64,000 nucleotides of DNA from Polyangiaceae bacterium (GCA_025936115.1 JAICTZ010000010.1:160004-224003), one strand, 5' to 3'. Positions 1 through 10,200 are shown, numbered from the stretch's first letter. Numbers and translations are program-made. Notes: generated from the sequence alone by a model not told the origin.

Positions 1-1
1 G

Positions 2-136
2 GGCGTCGGGTTCGCAAACGAAGCCGGCACGGAGAATGAGTTCTACTGGTCGAACATGGATCTCGTGCCCGACCAGCGCCCGAAGGGCGGCGTCAAGGTC
101 AAGGGCGGCGCGAAGACCAAGAGCGCGAAGAAATAG
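2..136 (+). CDS. C-terminal end of an unidentified protein (partial)
   Basis: The window opens inside a reading frame that runs 44 codons to TAG at 134-136. The visible part contains NEFYWSNMDLVPDQRPKGG and ends in a lysine-rich tail (KVKGGAKTKSAKK). Such a basic tail could bind nucleic acid or simply be an unstructured end. No domain can be recognised from this short piece and the start lies outside the window, so no function is proposed. Confidence 0.55.
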   Translation, partial: GVGFANEAGTENEFYWSNMDLVPDQRPKGGVKVKGGAKTKSAKK

Positions 137-252
137 CGGAAGGTCCGTGCGGCGGGGGGGCTGGCGTGGGCGCTCGGCATGACCCGGCCGAGCGCCGACG
201 GCAACCTCGGGAGACGCGTCGATCGATGCGCGTAGCTCGCGTCCCGAGGTCG

Positions 253-426
253 CTAAAACCAGCCCATCTGCACGTTGCCGCCGAGGACCACGCCACCAAT
301 GTCGTCGGCTTGGTAGCGAAAGGATTCCACGGCCGTTGCGACGCGGTACCCCGCGGTCGGGCTGAAGCGCAGCCAGCGCGTTGCATTGACCTGAATCGAA
401 ACGTCCGGCTGACCGCGCGGGCTCAC
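253..426 (-). pseudogene. C-terminal remnant of an outer-membrane beta-barrel protein
   Basis: Reading leftward from the DoxX stop codon, a 57-codon frame runs to TAG at 253-255. Its residues alternate polar and hydrophobic (VSIQVNATRWLRFSPTAGY, then VATAVESFRYQADD) and it ends in GGVVLGGNVQMGWF. A terminal aromatic residue after amphipathic strands is the classic last strand of Gram-negative outer-membrane barrels. The only possible start is a GTG overlapping the DoxX TGA (GTGA), which would leave no signal peptide. I therefore read it as the tail of a larger barrel gene truncated against doxX. A very small genuine gene is a less likely alternative. Confidence 0.45.
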
Positions 427-866
427 GTGGCGGCCGCGTGCGATCCACCGACACGCGCCGCGACTTCACGCTTCGCTTGACTGTCGCGAGCGAAGAGCGG
501 CGCAAACGCCTGTCGGTAGTACCAAGCTAGGTGCAGCTCGGTGGCGAGCACGACCAATGCGAGGGGCAAGCCGGCCGGCGCGAGCAACGTGTGGAAGGCG
601 ACGATGTTGACGACGATGGGGGCCAGCACGACGAGCGCGAACGGCACCGCGGTGCGCGTGAGGAGCAACACGCCGGCCACGACCTCGATCGTCTTGATCA
701 GCGGGAACACGTAGCCTGACGCGAAGAGCGCGCCCGCGAACGCTGCCGCGGCAGGAGGCGCACTCGGCTGCGGCAGGAAATGCAGGAAGAAGTTGAGACC
801 GAAGACCGCAAAGACGAGTCCGAGCAGCAGGCGCGAGCCGGTAGCGAGACGATGCTTCCAATTCAT
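423..866 (-). CDS. DoxX family membrane protein
   Basis: This 147-residue protein has about four hydrophobic helices. The first contains LLLGLVFAVFGLNFFLHF, typical of the DoxX/DoxD-like family of small inner-membrane proteins. A later segment (VFPLIKTIEVVAGVLLL) matches the conserved family helix. The start was taken at MNWKHRL because GGAGGT lies about 6 bases upstream; a longer frame to 935 has no such site. Family members are often linked to quinone or redox processes, but no reaction can be assigned here. It is divergent from the LysR gene at 948, which is its likely regulator. Confidence 0.85.
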   Translation of the reverse strand: MNWKHRLATGSRLLLGLVFAVFGLNFFLHFLPQPSAPPAAAAFAGALFASGYVFPLIKTIEVVAGVLLLTRTAVPFALVVLAPIVVNIVAFHTLLAPAGLPLALVVLATELHLAWYYRQAFAPLFARDSQAKREVAARVGGSHAAAT

Positions 867-908
867 GGCGAAACCTCCGTGTCGGAGTAATGTGCGTTTT
901 TGCTCCGC

Positions 909-949
909 TTGCGGTAGTCGGCGTCGAAGCAACAAACTATTGCGCTAAT
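909..949. promoter_or_regulatory. Candidate LysR-type operator between doxX and the regulator
   Basis: The 81-base divergent gap holds two dyads: TTGC at 909-912 paired with GCAA at 929-932, and ATTGCGCTAAT at 939-949, which fits the T-N11-A style of LysR boxes and overlaps the regulator's ATG. A self-repressing site over the start codon would be usual for this family. No binding data exist; the call is by pattern only. Confidence 0.25.
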
Positions 950-1931
950 GACAAAACCGGATTTGAACCAAATCGCCCTGTTCTCGCGCGTGGTGGACGC
1001 GGGCAGCTTCACGCGCGCCGCCAAGGAGCTGGAGCTACCCATTTCCTCCGTCAGCCGCGGCGTCTCGAGTCTCGAGCGCAGCCTCGGTACACGCCTGCTG
1101 CAGCGCACGACACGCAAGCTCCACCTGACCGACGCCGGCAAGCGTTTTTACGAGAACGCGCACGTGGCGCTCGCCGCGCTCGAGCAGGCGACGAGCTCCG
1201 TTTCGAGCACGAGTGACGAAGCGAGCGGGCGCGTGCGGCTGACGGTACCGAGCGACGCCGGAGATCCATTCCTAGCGCGGATCTTCGCCGAGTTCCGGCA
1301 AGCTCATCCGGGCGTCGAGCTGCAGGTCAACTTCACGAACCGGTACGTGGATCTCGTCGAGGAGGGCTTCGACCTGGCGCTCCGTGCCGGGCGGCTCGCC
1401 GATTCATCGCTCGTCGGTAGCAAGATCGTCGATTCGGAGTTGGCGCTCTTCGCCGCACCCTCGTATCTCGAGCGCCGTGGGACACCGCGCGTCTGGGACG
1501 ACCTCGTCGAGCACGATACCGTCGTCTTCGATCGCATGCGCAGCTGGTCGCTCGAAGGGCCCCGCGGCGTCGAAACGCTGCGACCACACCCGGTAGTGGT
1601 CGTAGATTCGATGGGTTTTCTGAGCCACGCAGTCGCTGCGGGCCTCGGGATCGGGCTCGTGCCGCTCGAGCGCGCCCTCGCCGACACCTACGGCCGCGAT
1701 CCGCCCACGCTCGTGCGGGTCTTACCCGACTTCGTCTTTCGCGGCGCGGCGCTTTCCCTCCTGTGGCCGGCCTCACCGTTCATCCCGCGGCGCGTCGTGC
1801 TCTTCCGCGAGCACCTGAGCAAACGCCTGCGCGAGCGTCACGCGAGCTGTTCGGAGGTGCTCGGCACACGTGGCCCGGACACGCCCTTGCCTACGCCTGC
1901 CTCACGGCGTCGAGGGCGGAAGCGCCGCTGA
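948..1931 (+). CDS. LysR family transcriptional regulator
   Basis: 327 residues. The N-terminal winged helix-turn-helix is clear (FSRVVDAGSFTRAAKELEL, then SVSRGVSSLERSLGTRLLQR). The periplasmic-binding-like effector domain follows from about residue 90 (GRVRLTVPSDAGDPFLARIF, then GFDLALRAGRLADSSLV), as in the CrgA/AaeR-like subgroup. The tail after about residue 300 is Arg-rich (RRRGRKRR) and longer than usual. It is divergent from doxX across 81 bases, so it probably controls that gene. The effector is unknown. Confidence 0.9.
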   Translation: MTKPDLNQIALFSRVVDAGSFTRAAKELELPISSVSRGVSSLERSLGTRLLQRTTRKLHLTDAGKRFYENAHVALAALEQATSSVSSTSDEASGRVRLTVPSDAGDPFLARIFAEFRQAHPGVELQVNFTNRYVDLVEEGFDLALRAGRLADSSLVGSKIVDSELALFAAPSYLERRGTPRVWDDLVEHDTVVFDRMRSWSLEGPRGVETLRPHPVVVVDSMGFLSHAVAAGLGIGLVPLERALADTYGRDPPTLVRVLPDFVFRGAALSLLWPASPFIPRRVVLFREHLSKRLRERHASCSEVLGTRGPDTPLPTPASRRRGRKRR

Positions 1932-2057
1932 CGCCGGCGCTAACCCCGAGGCAGCTCAGCGTGCGCCGCGCGCCTCACGCTGATCGAAGCGCAATCCCTC
2001 GCTGTGACGCGAGACGGAGTAGCCGGCCGCAAGCGAACGTGGTACGGCCGAACGAGG

Positions 2058-3428
2058 ATGACGGTAGCGGGAGGCCGAGGGCTCACGTGCGCCGGTGAGG
2101 TGGTCGCCGGCAAGTACGTCGTCGAGCGGGTGCTCGGCAGCGGCGGCATGGGAGTAGTCGTCGCCGCGGTCCACCGTCAGCTCGGCACGCCGGTCGCAAT
2201 CAAGTTTCTCCTGCCGCGCGGCGCCGAGCGGGAGCGGGAAATCGCGCGTTCGCTCAACGAGGCGCGCGCCGCGGCGAGCATCACGAGCCCCCACGTGGTC
2301 CGCGTCTTCGACGTCGACGTACGCGCCGACGGATTGCCGTTCATCGTGATGGAGCTGCTCGCCGGGGACACCCTGGCGGAGCGGCTCAAAAACGGGCCGC
2401 TCCGCGTCGCCGAGGCCGTCGACTACGCCGTCGAAGCCGCGGAAGCTCTCGGAGCCGCGCACGCGCGAGGAGTCGTGCATCGTGACCTCAAGCCCGGCAA
2501 TCTGTTCCTCGCGAACGGGGGCGAGCACGACGAGAGCATCAAGGTTCTCGACTTCGGCATCGCCAAGAGTCTCGAGCTTACCGCGCAAGCGTCAGCCGGG
2601 ACGACGGGGGAAACGTTCGTCGGGTCGCCGCCGTACATGTCGCCCGAACAACTGACCGAGCCGAGCAGCGTCGACGCCCGTACCGACGTCTGGTCGCTCG
2701 GTGCCGTGCTTTACGAGTGTCTGACCGGTGGCTCACCCTTCAGTGCCAAGAGCGTCGGTGAAGTCTGCGCACGCGTGCTGCAACACAATCCCGCACCCGT
2801 CGCAGCCTCGCGCGCCGATGTCCCGCGCGAGCTCGAAGCTCTCATCGAACGCTGCCTCGCCAAAGCCAGAGCCCAGCGCCCCGCCAGCATGCTCGAGCTC
2901 GCCCGTGCTCTCGAGCCGTTCGGCACCGATCGGGCGAGGCAGGCGCTGCGCATGCTCGAGCTCGCCGCCGGACGGCGCTCGGAACAGCGCGCGTCCGAGC
3001 TCGAGCCGAACGCGGAGAATGCCGGACCAGCCGTGCCGCTCGTCGATACGGAAACCGCGCTCGCGACCCGCGCCCCGACAGGCAACCCGGTGGGCCGCGG
3101 TCCGCGCTGGGCGGGCGCGGCGCTCGTTGCCGGCGCGCTCGGCGGAAGCTTGTTCGTTTACGTGGCGGTCAAGCGCAACGTGACCGCGGGCGTGAGCAGC
3201 GCCGCCGTGAACCGCAATGAACCCTGGGCGCCCGCGCGGACGCGCGTTACTGCGAGCGCTCCGGTCGCGCAGGAGCCGCCGGGCGGTGCGAGCGCTCTAC
3301 CGCTCGCGTCGAGCGTCGCCCGACCACATCCCGCGCTCAAGCCGCCGCTCGCCACGCGCCGAGATGCGCGCGACTCGCGCAAACCGGAGCGTGACGACAC
3401 CGAATCGATCTATCTTGACCGCAAATGA
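2058..3428 (+). CDS. Membrane-anchored serine/threonine protein kinase (Pkn type)
   Basis: A Hanks-type kinase heads a three-gene operon. All key motifs are present: glycine loop GSGGMGVV, ATP-binding lysine in VAIKFLL, catalytic loop HRDLKPGNL, DFG in LDFGIAKS, and the activation-segment/APE-like GSPPYMSPEQL. After the kinase domain comes one membrane segment (WAGAALVAGALGGSLFVYVAV) and a short Pro/Ala/Arg-rich outer tail. There are no PASTA repeats. The start is uncertain: ATG 2058 is used, but a GTG at 2004 in the same frame is possible and neither has a good Shine-Dalgarno. The stop overlaps the next start (ATGA), implying translational coupling. Confidence 0.88.
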   Translation: MTVAGGRGLTCAGEVVAGKYVVERVLGSGGMGVVVAAVHRQLGTPVAIKFLLPRGAEREREIARSLNEARAAASITSPHVVRVFDVDVRADGLPFIVMELLAGDTLAERLKNGPLRVAEAVDYAVEAAEALGAAHARGVVHRDLKPGNLFLANGGEHDESIKVLDFGIAKSLELTAQASAGTTGETFVGSPPYMSPEQLTEPSSVDARTDVWSLGAVLYECLTGGSPFSAKSVGEVCARVLQHNPAPVAASRADVPRELEALIERCLAKARAQRPASMLELARALEPFGTDRARQALRMLELAAGRRSEQRASELEPNAENAGPAVPLVDTETALATRAPTGNPVGRGPRWAGAALVAGALGGSLFVYVAVKRNVTAGVSSAAVNRNEPWAPARTRVTASAPVAQEPPGGASALPLASSVARPHPALKPPLATRRDARDSRKPERDDTESIYLDRK

Positions 3429-4519
3429 CCCGGGTCCCCGCCCCGCTCACGGTCATGGCGCTTGCCACGTTGGTGGCGTACGCGCCTAGAACCGCCCGAG
3501 CCCAGGCGGCGAGCGACCTATCGGGACTCTCCGCCGAGGCCCTGTTCGCCGAAGGACGGCGGCTGATGACGGACGGTCAGACGCGGCAGGCGTGCGACAA
3601 GTTCCGCGAAAGCGAACGGCTCGATCCCGCCGTCGGCACGCTGTTGAACCTCGCGCGCTGTGAAAAGACGCTCGGCCGCACCGCAAGCGCGTGGCTCGAC
3701 TACCGCGAGGCGGCCTCTCGCGCTCAAGCGGCGGGTGAAGTAAAGCGCGAACGCGTGGCACGCGACGAGGCGGACGCATTGTCCCCGCTGCTGCCGCACC
3801 TGCACGTGAGCGTACCGGTCAACGCGCAGCTCGACGGTCTCGAGCTCACGATCGACGCCACCGCTTGCCCGAGATCGCTCTGGAACAGTTCGCTGCCGCT
3901 CGATCCCGGGGCACACACGCTCACGGCTCGCGCACCCGGCTTCGCGCCGTGGAAAACCAGTGTTCTGCTCGCACCCGCCGAGGAGCGCGAGGCCGTCGTC
4001 CCTACCCTCGAAAGACGGAGCGAACCGGCGACGGGCCCCGCGCCAGACGACGCGACAACCCCCGCCCTCACGCCGGCCCTCACCCTCGCGCCGCCCCCCG
4101 CACGAACGGTCGCCGCGAGCCCGGCGTCACGCTCGCAGCCACTCGAGCCAACGGCGCACCGGAGCGGCGATCCCCTGAAGCTCACGGGCTTGGTCGTGGG
4201 CGGCGTCGGCGCTGCGTTGCTCGTGACGGGCGGCGGTTTCGCGCTGCACGCCAAGCGGCTCGACGAGAGCTCGCGCGAGAACGACCATTGCGACGCCGCG
4301 ACGGGATGCGACGCCGAAGGCTTGGACATGAATCGCGACGCGCTGCACGCGGCCAATCTAGCTACCGGCTTTGCGGTCACCGGCGCCGTGTTGCTCGCCG
4401 CAGGGGTCGTGCTCGTCGTTCTTCCGCGTCACGCCGGCACGTCGAACGCGACACGCTCGGGCGGGCTCTCGCTGCAGGCTGAGCTCGGGAGCGTGTCGGG
4501 CCTGCGCGGCAGCTGGTGA
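3425..4519 (+). CDS. Secreted TPR/PEGA-like protein with C-terminal membrane helices
   Basis: 364 residues with an N-terminal signal sequence (MTRVPAPLTVMALATLVAYA, cleavage near ARAQA). A tetratricopeptide-like segment follows (LFAEGRRLMTDGQTRQACDK, then DPAVGTLLNLARCEKTLGR). A PEGA-like carbohydrate-surface domain comes next (LDGLELTIDAT to DPGAHTLTARAPGFAPW). A Pro/Ala/Thr linker then leads to two hydrophobic helices near the end (LTGLVVGGVGAALLVTGGGF and GFAVTGAVLLAAGVVLVVL). This layout is common beside myxobacterial Ser/Thr kinases. It overlaps the kinase (ATGA) and the next gene (GTGA), so the three are probably made together. The role is unknown; an envelope sensor or structural partner of the kinase is inferred. 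Confidence 0.75.
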   Translation: MTRVPAPLTVMALATLVAYAPRTARAQAASDLSGLSAEALFAEGRRLMTDGQTRQACDKFRESERLDPAVGTLLNLARCEKTLGRTASAWLDYREAASRAQAAGEVKRERVARDEADALSPLLPHLHVSVPVNAQLDGLELTIDATACPRSLWNSSLPLDPGAHTLTARAPGFAPWKTSVLLAPAEEREAVVPTLERRSEPATGPAPDDATTPALTPALTLAPPPARTVAASPASRSQPLEPTAHRSGDPLKLTGLVVGGVGAALLVTGGGFALHAKRLDESSRENDHCDAATGCDAEGLDMNRDALHAANLATGFAVTGAVLLAAGVVLVVLPRHAGTSNATRSGGLSLQAELGSVSGLRGSW

Positions 4520-5820
4520 ACGTGGCGGCAAACGGATCTGCGGTTCGCTCGAGAGCTGGCGCGCTCATCGGACTCGGCTTCATCGGCCTCGCCTGCAGCG
4601 GCGTGCTCGGCATCGAGCACTATTCGCCGCGCGCAGCTTCCGTGCGGCCGTGCGATCCCTCGGTCGCCGACTCCTGTCCGCCCGACGAGCACGGCATCGC
4701 TCAAACGTGCTTTGCGGCGCACACCCTCGGCGGCCAGGACTTCTGTGTCGCGGCGTGCGATCCGACGCAAACGCCCGTGAACCCCGACGAATTCGCCTGC
4801 CTCGGCACCGGTGCACGCTTGCGCGTCTGCAATCCGGAAGTCCCGGACTCCTGCCCGGAGGGGCTGTCGTGCTACCGCGCGGAAGTCGCGCGCGTCAACG
4901 GCGTGGTCTTCCCGAAGCAGCCGAGTGGCCTCTGCATCGACATGCCGGTATGTACCGAGAACGCCGACTGCGCAGGCGACCCGGTGCGCCGCCAGTGCGG
5001 TAGCGAGGTGGTGCGCGCGACGTATCCGGATCTCACCTTTGCGCTCGTGCTCAATGGTTTGCAGTGCGTGGAACCGTGCGAGGGCGCCGAGCTCACGTGC
5101 GCCTCCGGCGAACAGTGCTTGAATTCGGAGCTTTTCTCACAGCTGCCGTCCATCTGCGTGCCTGCGTGCGACGACGAGGCGTGCCCACCGAACTTCTACT
5201 GCCTCGCCCACTCGGGGCCCGGCTATCCGCCGCTCTGCGTGCCCGGCATTCCGGGCGGCCGCTGCACGAACCCCGAAGACTGCTTGCTCGGCTATTGTGT
5301 GGACACGGGCGCGGGCTTCAACATGTGCAGTATCGATTGTGACTCGGACGCGGTCTGCCAGCTCCTCGCGGACATCAATCCCGGGTTCATCTGTCTCATG
5401 GGGCACTGCGTCACCAAAGCGTCGTACGCCGGGGAAAACTGCCAGAACGCATCCCAGTGTCCGCTCGGCAAGGTTTGCTCTTCGTACAATCCCTACGATC
5501 CGACCCACCCCCGCGATCCGAAGAACTTCGAATGCCGGCTACCCTGCGACGCGAACGGCCACTGCGAGCCGCGGGGAGGCATGCCGTACGTGTGTCTGCC
5601 GAACGGCGAGTGCTACCCGGGCGACATGGGGCTCGGCTGCACGAGCTCCGACGAATGCATGGGTGCCCTCACCTGCGAGTGCGTGGAAAGCTGTGACAAT
5701 CCCGCCAGGGCCCGCAGGATCTGCACCGAGCCGTGCGAAGTGGACGACGAGTGTCGCGGCTACGAGCAAAACAAGAAGGTGTGCCTGAACGGCTGGTGCC
5801 AACTCCCGTCACCGCCGTGA
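4516..5820 (+). CDS. Cysteine-rich outer-surface lipoprotein
   Basis: 434 residues beginning at a GTG that overlaps the previous stop. The signal peptide ends in a lipobox (GFIGLACSG), so it should be a lipoprotein. The mature chain has over forty cysteines in spaced motifs (CDPSVADSCP, CNPEVPDSCPEGLSCYR, CTSSDECMGALTC, CEVDDECRGYEQNKKVC), resembling disulphide-rich modules of myxobacterial surface proteins. No catalytic motif was seen. As last gene of the kinase operon it may be displayed at the surface and share the kinase's signalling context, which is inference. Confidence 0.75.
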   Translation: MNVAANGSAVRSRAGALIGLGFIGLACSGVLGIEHYSPRAASVRPCDPSVADSCPPDEHGIAQTCFAAHTLGGQDFCVAACDPTQTPVNPDEFACLGTGARLRVCNPEVPDSCPEGLSCYRAEVARVNGVVFPKQPSGLCIDMPVCTENADCAGDPVRRQCGSEVVRATYPDLTFALVLNGLQCVEPCEGAELTCASGEQCLNSELFSQLPSICVPACDDEACPPNFYCLAHSGPGYPPLCVPGIPGGRCTNPEDCLLGYCVDTGAGFNMCSIDCDSDAVCQLLADINPGFICLMGHCVTKASYAGENCQNASQCPLGKVCSSYNPYDPTHPRDPKNFECRLPCDANGHCEPRGGMPYVCLPNGECYPGDMGLGCTSSDECMGALTCECVESCDNPARARRICTEPCEVDDECRGYEQNKKVCLNGWCQLPSPP

Positions 5821-5837
5821 GCAGGGAGAGTCGCGGT

Positions 5838-7151
5838 TCATCGATCGGACTGCACGGCCTTCAGCATGCGATAGGCGCGCGGGCGCGTGATGCCGAGCTC
5901 GTGGGCGGCCTTGGTCAGGTTGCCTCGATGCCGTTCGAGCGCGGCCTTGAGCGCCGTTATCTCGTCGGGCGGATACGTGCTCGTGCTGCGGCGGGGCGGC
6001 GGCGGCGACGACGACTCCCGGTCAGTGTCCGGCACGAGCGCGCGCGCGCCGAGCAGCTCGTACCAATGCCGGCGCTTGAGCTCGCGCTCGTGCGGAAACG
6101 CCGTGCAGAGTCGCCGCGCGGCGTTCGCGAGCTCGTCTACGTTCAGCGGCCAATCCTCGAGGCACAAGAGCTCGAGTAGCTCGGGTTCCAGGCTGGGAGG
6201 CGCATCACCCGCAAGCCTGCCGACACTGGCGGCGAACAGGGGCACGATGTCGGCGCGCCGGTCGCGCAACGCCGCAATCTCGGTCAGGCGCGCGCTCAGC
6301 CGCACGCCGAGCGCGGGCAGCAGCCGCTCGGGCGCAAGGGTGCTGAACGGAGGCTCGGCGGCAACGACGATTTGCGCGTCGAAGCGCGTGCGCTCGGTGG
6401 CGCCGAGCGGCGCGACAGTCCGCGTCTCGAGCATGGTCAGGAGCTCGCGTTGCGCCTGGAGCGGCAGCTCCTCGACGTTCCGCAGGAGCAGCGTGCCGTG
6501 CTCGGCAGCCCGCACGTAACCGAGCCCCTCGCTCGGGAATGCCGCCCGCGCGCCGCGAGTCCAGCCCAAGAGATCGCAGAGCCCGTCGAGGCTCGCGTCG
6601 AACACGACGAAGGGCCCGCCTAGCGAACGGGCGCGGTGCATGGCCCGCGCGACGAGCTCCTTGCCTACCCCTGCCTCGCCGAGGAGCAGTGCGTCGGCGC
6701 CGCTCGCAGCAGCCGCTTTCGCGCGCTCCCAGACAGCACGCATCAGCGGGCCCCCGACGATGCCGAAGCCAAGCTCCCGTTCGGTGGCGAGACCGGCAGG
6801 CGTCACGGCCTCGACGACCGCGATGAAATCTCCGAGCCTGAGCAGGTCGCCCACGCCGAGCGCCGACCGCTTCGTGCGCTCGCCGTTGGCGAATACCCCG
6901 TTTCGGCTCGCGAGATCATTGACGAAAATGCCACCGGCATCGCGGCCGACTTCCGCGTGCCGCCGCGACACGCGCGAGCTATCGAGCTCCGTCGTGCAAG
7001 CCGGATCGCGCCCCAACGAGACGGTTTCCCCGCCGAGAACCGTGACACGATCGGCGCGCGGATGGACCCAGCGCAAGATCATGATGGCGCCGGCGCGCGC
7101 CGAGTCCCCAGCGGTGGTCGTCGGCAGCTCGGGTTGCCCCGTGTGGCCCAT
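5838..7151 (-). CDS. FHA domain, AAA+ and Fis-type HTH regulator lacking GAFTGA
   Basis: About 437 residues from MGHTGQP; an upstream start to 7256 adds only unstructured sequence. The FHA phosphothreonine-binding domain is near residues 20-105 with canonical SLGRDP, SRRHAE and LASRNGVF. A sigma-54-activator-like AAA+ domain follows with Walker A GEAGVGKE. The usual GAFTGA loop is absent (the region reads WTRGARAAFPSEG) and Walker B is degenerate (GTLLLRNVEELPL instead of LDEIGEL). A Fis-like helix-turn-helix closes the protein (NLTKAAHELGITRPRAYRML). It faces the kinase operon, so it could read phosphothreonine signals from that kinase. Without GAFTGA it probably does not activate sigma-54 polymerase conventionally. 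Confidence 0.85.
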   Translation of the reverse strand: MGHTGQPELPTTTAGDSARAGAIMILRWVHPRADRVTVLGGETVSLGRDPACTTELDSSRVSRRHAEVGRDAGGIFVNDLASRNGVFANGERTKRSALGVGDLLRLGDFIAVVEAVTPAGLATERELGFGIVGGPLMRAVWERAKAAAASGADALLLGEAGVGKELVARAMHRARSLGGPFVVFDASLDGLCDLLGWTRGARAAFPSEGLGYVRAAEHGTLLLRNVEELPLQAQRELLTMLETRTVAPLGATERTRFDAQIVVAAEPPFSTLAPERLLPALGVRLSARLTEIAALRDRRADIVPLFAASVGRLAGDAPPSLEPELLELLCLEDWPLNVDELANAARRLCTAFPHERELKRRHWYELLGARALVPDTDRESSSPPPPRRSTSTYPPDEITALKAALERHRGNLTKAAHELGITRPRAYRMLKAVQSDR

Positions 7152-7274
7152 ACCGCACGGGTAGCACGAGCCTCGGGGTCGTAGGCGTGCACTCACACCC
7201 GAGTGCTGGTGCGATGCCTGGCCAGCGGGTCGGTCACTATCACCGCGCCCACGCACACGGCCGTGGCAGTGGGC

Positions 7275-10200
7275 TCAGCTCGCCGCGCGAGCACTCGGCT
7301 GTGCGCCGAGCAAGCGTTCGAGGTGCGCGAAATCGATGGGTTTGACGACGTGTTCGTTGAAGCCCGCTTCGAGGGCGAGGATGCGATCGGCGCGCTGTCC
7401 GTAGCCGGTGAGCGCGATGAGGTAGAGGTTCGGATTCTTGGCGGCGGCACGCACGCGGCGCGCAAGCTCGAGGCCGTCGATGCCCGGAAGGCCGATGTCG
7501 ACGATGGCGACGGCGGGCTCGAATTCTTCGATCAGGCCGAGACCCGCCGCGCCGTTGTCGGACGATTTGCAGTCGAAGCCCGCGTCCGTCAGGAGATCAC
7601 ACAGCATTTCACGGCTGTCGGCGTTGTCTTCGATGATGACGACTTTGGATCCGCGCGGCAAAAGCGGCTTGCTCGCCGGATGCTGCTCGTCGAGCGCAGA
7701 CACCCCTTGCGGGGTCGCGAGCGGCAGACGCACCACGAACTCGCTGCCTTTGCCCTCGCCGTCGCTCCTCGCCGTCACGGTACCCCCATGTTTCGTGACT
7801 AGCCCGCGCACGAGCGTGAGCCCGATGCCGAGCCCGCCGCGCGCCCGATCCAATGTCCGTCGTGACTGGACGAAGAGGTCGAAGGCGCTGTCGAGCATGT
7901 CTTTCGGCAGCCCGACGCCGTCGTCGCGGACGTGAATCGTCGCCTCGCCGTCTTCACGCGCGGCGCGCAAAACGACGTGACCACCCTGCGGCGTGTACTT
8001 GGCGGCGTTATTCAGCAGATTCACTTGGATCTGTTGCAAGCGCGCGGGGTCGCCGTCGACGTACAGCGGCTCGGGATCGAGCTCGACGGTGAAGTGTAGT
8101 CCGCGCGACTCCATCAGGTTCCGCGTCGCGTCCACCGCGTCTTTGACCACGGGCCTGAGGTCGAGCACGGTCCTTCTGAGCTCGATCTTGTCCTGGGTCA
8201 CGCGGCTCACCTCGAGCAAGTCGTCGAGCAGGCGGGCCATCTGTTGGGACTGCCGTTCGAGGATCGAGAGCAGCTTCGGGTGCTCTCCGGGACCGCCGCT
8301 GGCCGTGCGTTTGAGGAGCGCCGTGGCAGAGACGATCGCCCCGAGGGGGTTTCTGAGCTCGTGCGAGAGCATGGCGAGGAACTCGTCGCGGCGTCGCACC
8401 GAGTCCTGGATCTTCTCCTCGGCGAGCTTCTCTTGCGTCACGTTCCGGAAGATCCCGATGATGCCCACGATGCGCGACGCCGTGTCGGTGAGCGGCAGCC
8501 GTGACACCAGATCCCACTCGACGGCGCCGTCCGGGCGCTCGCGCTTTTCGAGCTTGTAGTGCTGCGCGACCCCCGTTTGCACGACGACGTCGTCTTGTTG
8601 ATGCGCGGCGAGCGCCGCTTCATGCCTCGGCAGCTCGAAGCCCGTCTTCCCGATCGCCTCGCGCGGATCAGCGAGACCGAGCCGCTCCGCCATCGGTTGA
8701 TTGGTACGAATGAAGCGGCCGCGCGCGTCCTTGAAGTAGATGGCGTCGGGAATGCTGAAGAGCAAGCTGTTCAAGAGGTAGCGCTCGTGAAAGAGCGCGT
8801 CCTCCGCGGATTTGAGCCCGCTCACGTCGATGAGCGTGAGCACGACGCCGTCCACGCTGCCCCTGGCGCGGTAGGGCAGAATGCGCAAGAAGAACGAACG
8901 ATTGTGACGATCGCGGAGCTCGCGCTCGACACGCTCACCCGTCGCGAGCACGCGCTTCAGGTCGCCGTTCAGCTCGGGGTGCTCGACGGCGTACGTGAAG
9001 GTTTCGATGGGCCTTCCCACGTCCGTCGGGAGCAGGTTGAAGTTCTCCGCGATCTGCGGCGTGAATTTGCGGATCTTGAGCTCGCGGTCGAGAAAGATGG
9101 TGCCGATGTCCGTGCTCGAGAGCAGGTTGTCCATGTCGTTGGCGAGCTCGGTCAAGTCCGCTATTTTGCGCTGGTACTCGGCGTTGACCGAATAAAGCTC
9201 TTCGTTGACGCTCTGGAGCTCCTCGTTCGTGCTCTGGAGCTCCTCGTTGGAGGCGAGCAGCTCCTCGTTCGCGGCTTGTAGCTCCTCGTTGCTCGACTCG
9301 AGCTGCTCGGTCGTAGCCTGCAGGTTCTCTTTGGTGCGACTGAGCTCCACCTCGAGCGCCCCCAATTGCTCGCGCGAGACCTGACGGATGTCGATCTCCT
9401 GCTCGGCGACGGCCGGGAGACGCGCCTCGCCCACCATCGGCTCGAAGGAGATGAGAACGTGCGGCACCGCGACTTTCTTGCTTTGGATCCGCCGCACCGT
9501 GATCTTGTAATTGGCGTCTTCGAGACAGACTCCCTTGAACACGATCGCCGACGGCTCCCGGAGCGCCCGCTGCACGCCGCTCACGAGCACCATCTTCAGA
9601 TCCGACTCGACCATCTCGAACACGTCGAGTCCCTGACGCCCGTCGCGCAGCTTCAAGAAGCGCGCGGCACCGCCGAACGTGTGCACGAGCTCGCCGCGAT
9701 CGTCGACGAGCAGGCTCGGCGGCATCAGCTCGTCGAGCAGCGTGTCGTACGTGCCGAGGAGCTGCGTGACGGAGTAACGCGCGGGGCCGAGCCCCGCGAT
9801 CACGCCGCCCGAGCGCATGCTGGCCACGCCCGTGGTCGCCTTGGCGATCTGCGCCGAGCGCGGCTCGACGGGCATGCGCGAGTCGCTGTATTTCCTGTAA
9901 ATGCGCCAGTTTTTGTGGATGGTTTCGAAATCGTGGTCGAGGTGCCCGAGGCTCTCGCTCGGGCCGAGAAACATCACTCCGCCGCGATTGAGCGCGAAGT
10001 GAAACAGGCTCAGCACCTTCTCCTGCGCGGCGGGCTGCAGGTAAATCAGCATGTTGCGACAGCTCACGAGGTCCACGCGCGTGAAGGGCGCGTCGCGAAT
10101 CACGTTGTGATGCGCGAAGACCACGGTCTGCCGTAGATCCGGCACGATCTGGTAGGATTTGCCGCGCGGCAGGAAGTAACGCTCGAGCCGCTCGGGCGAG

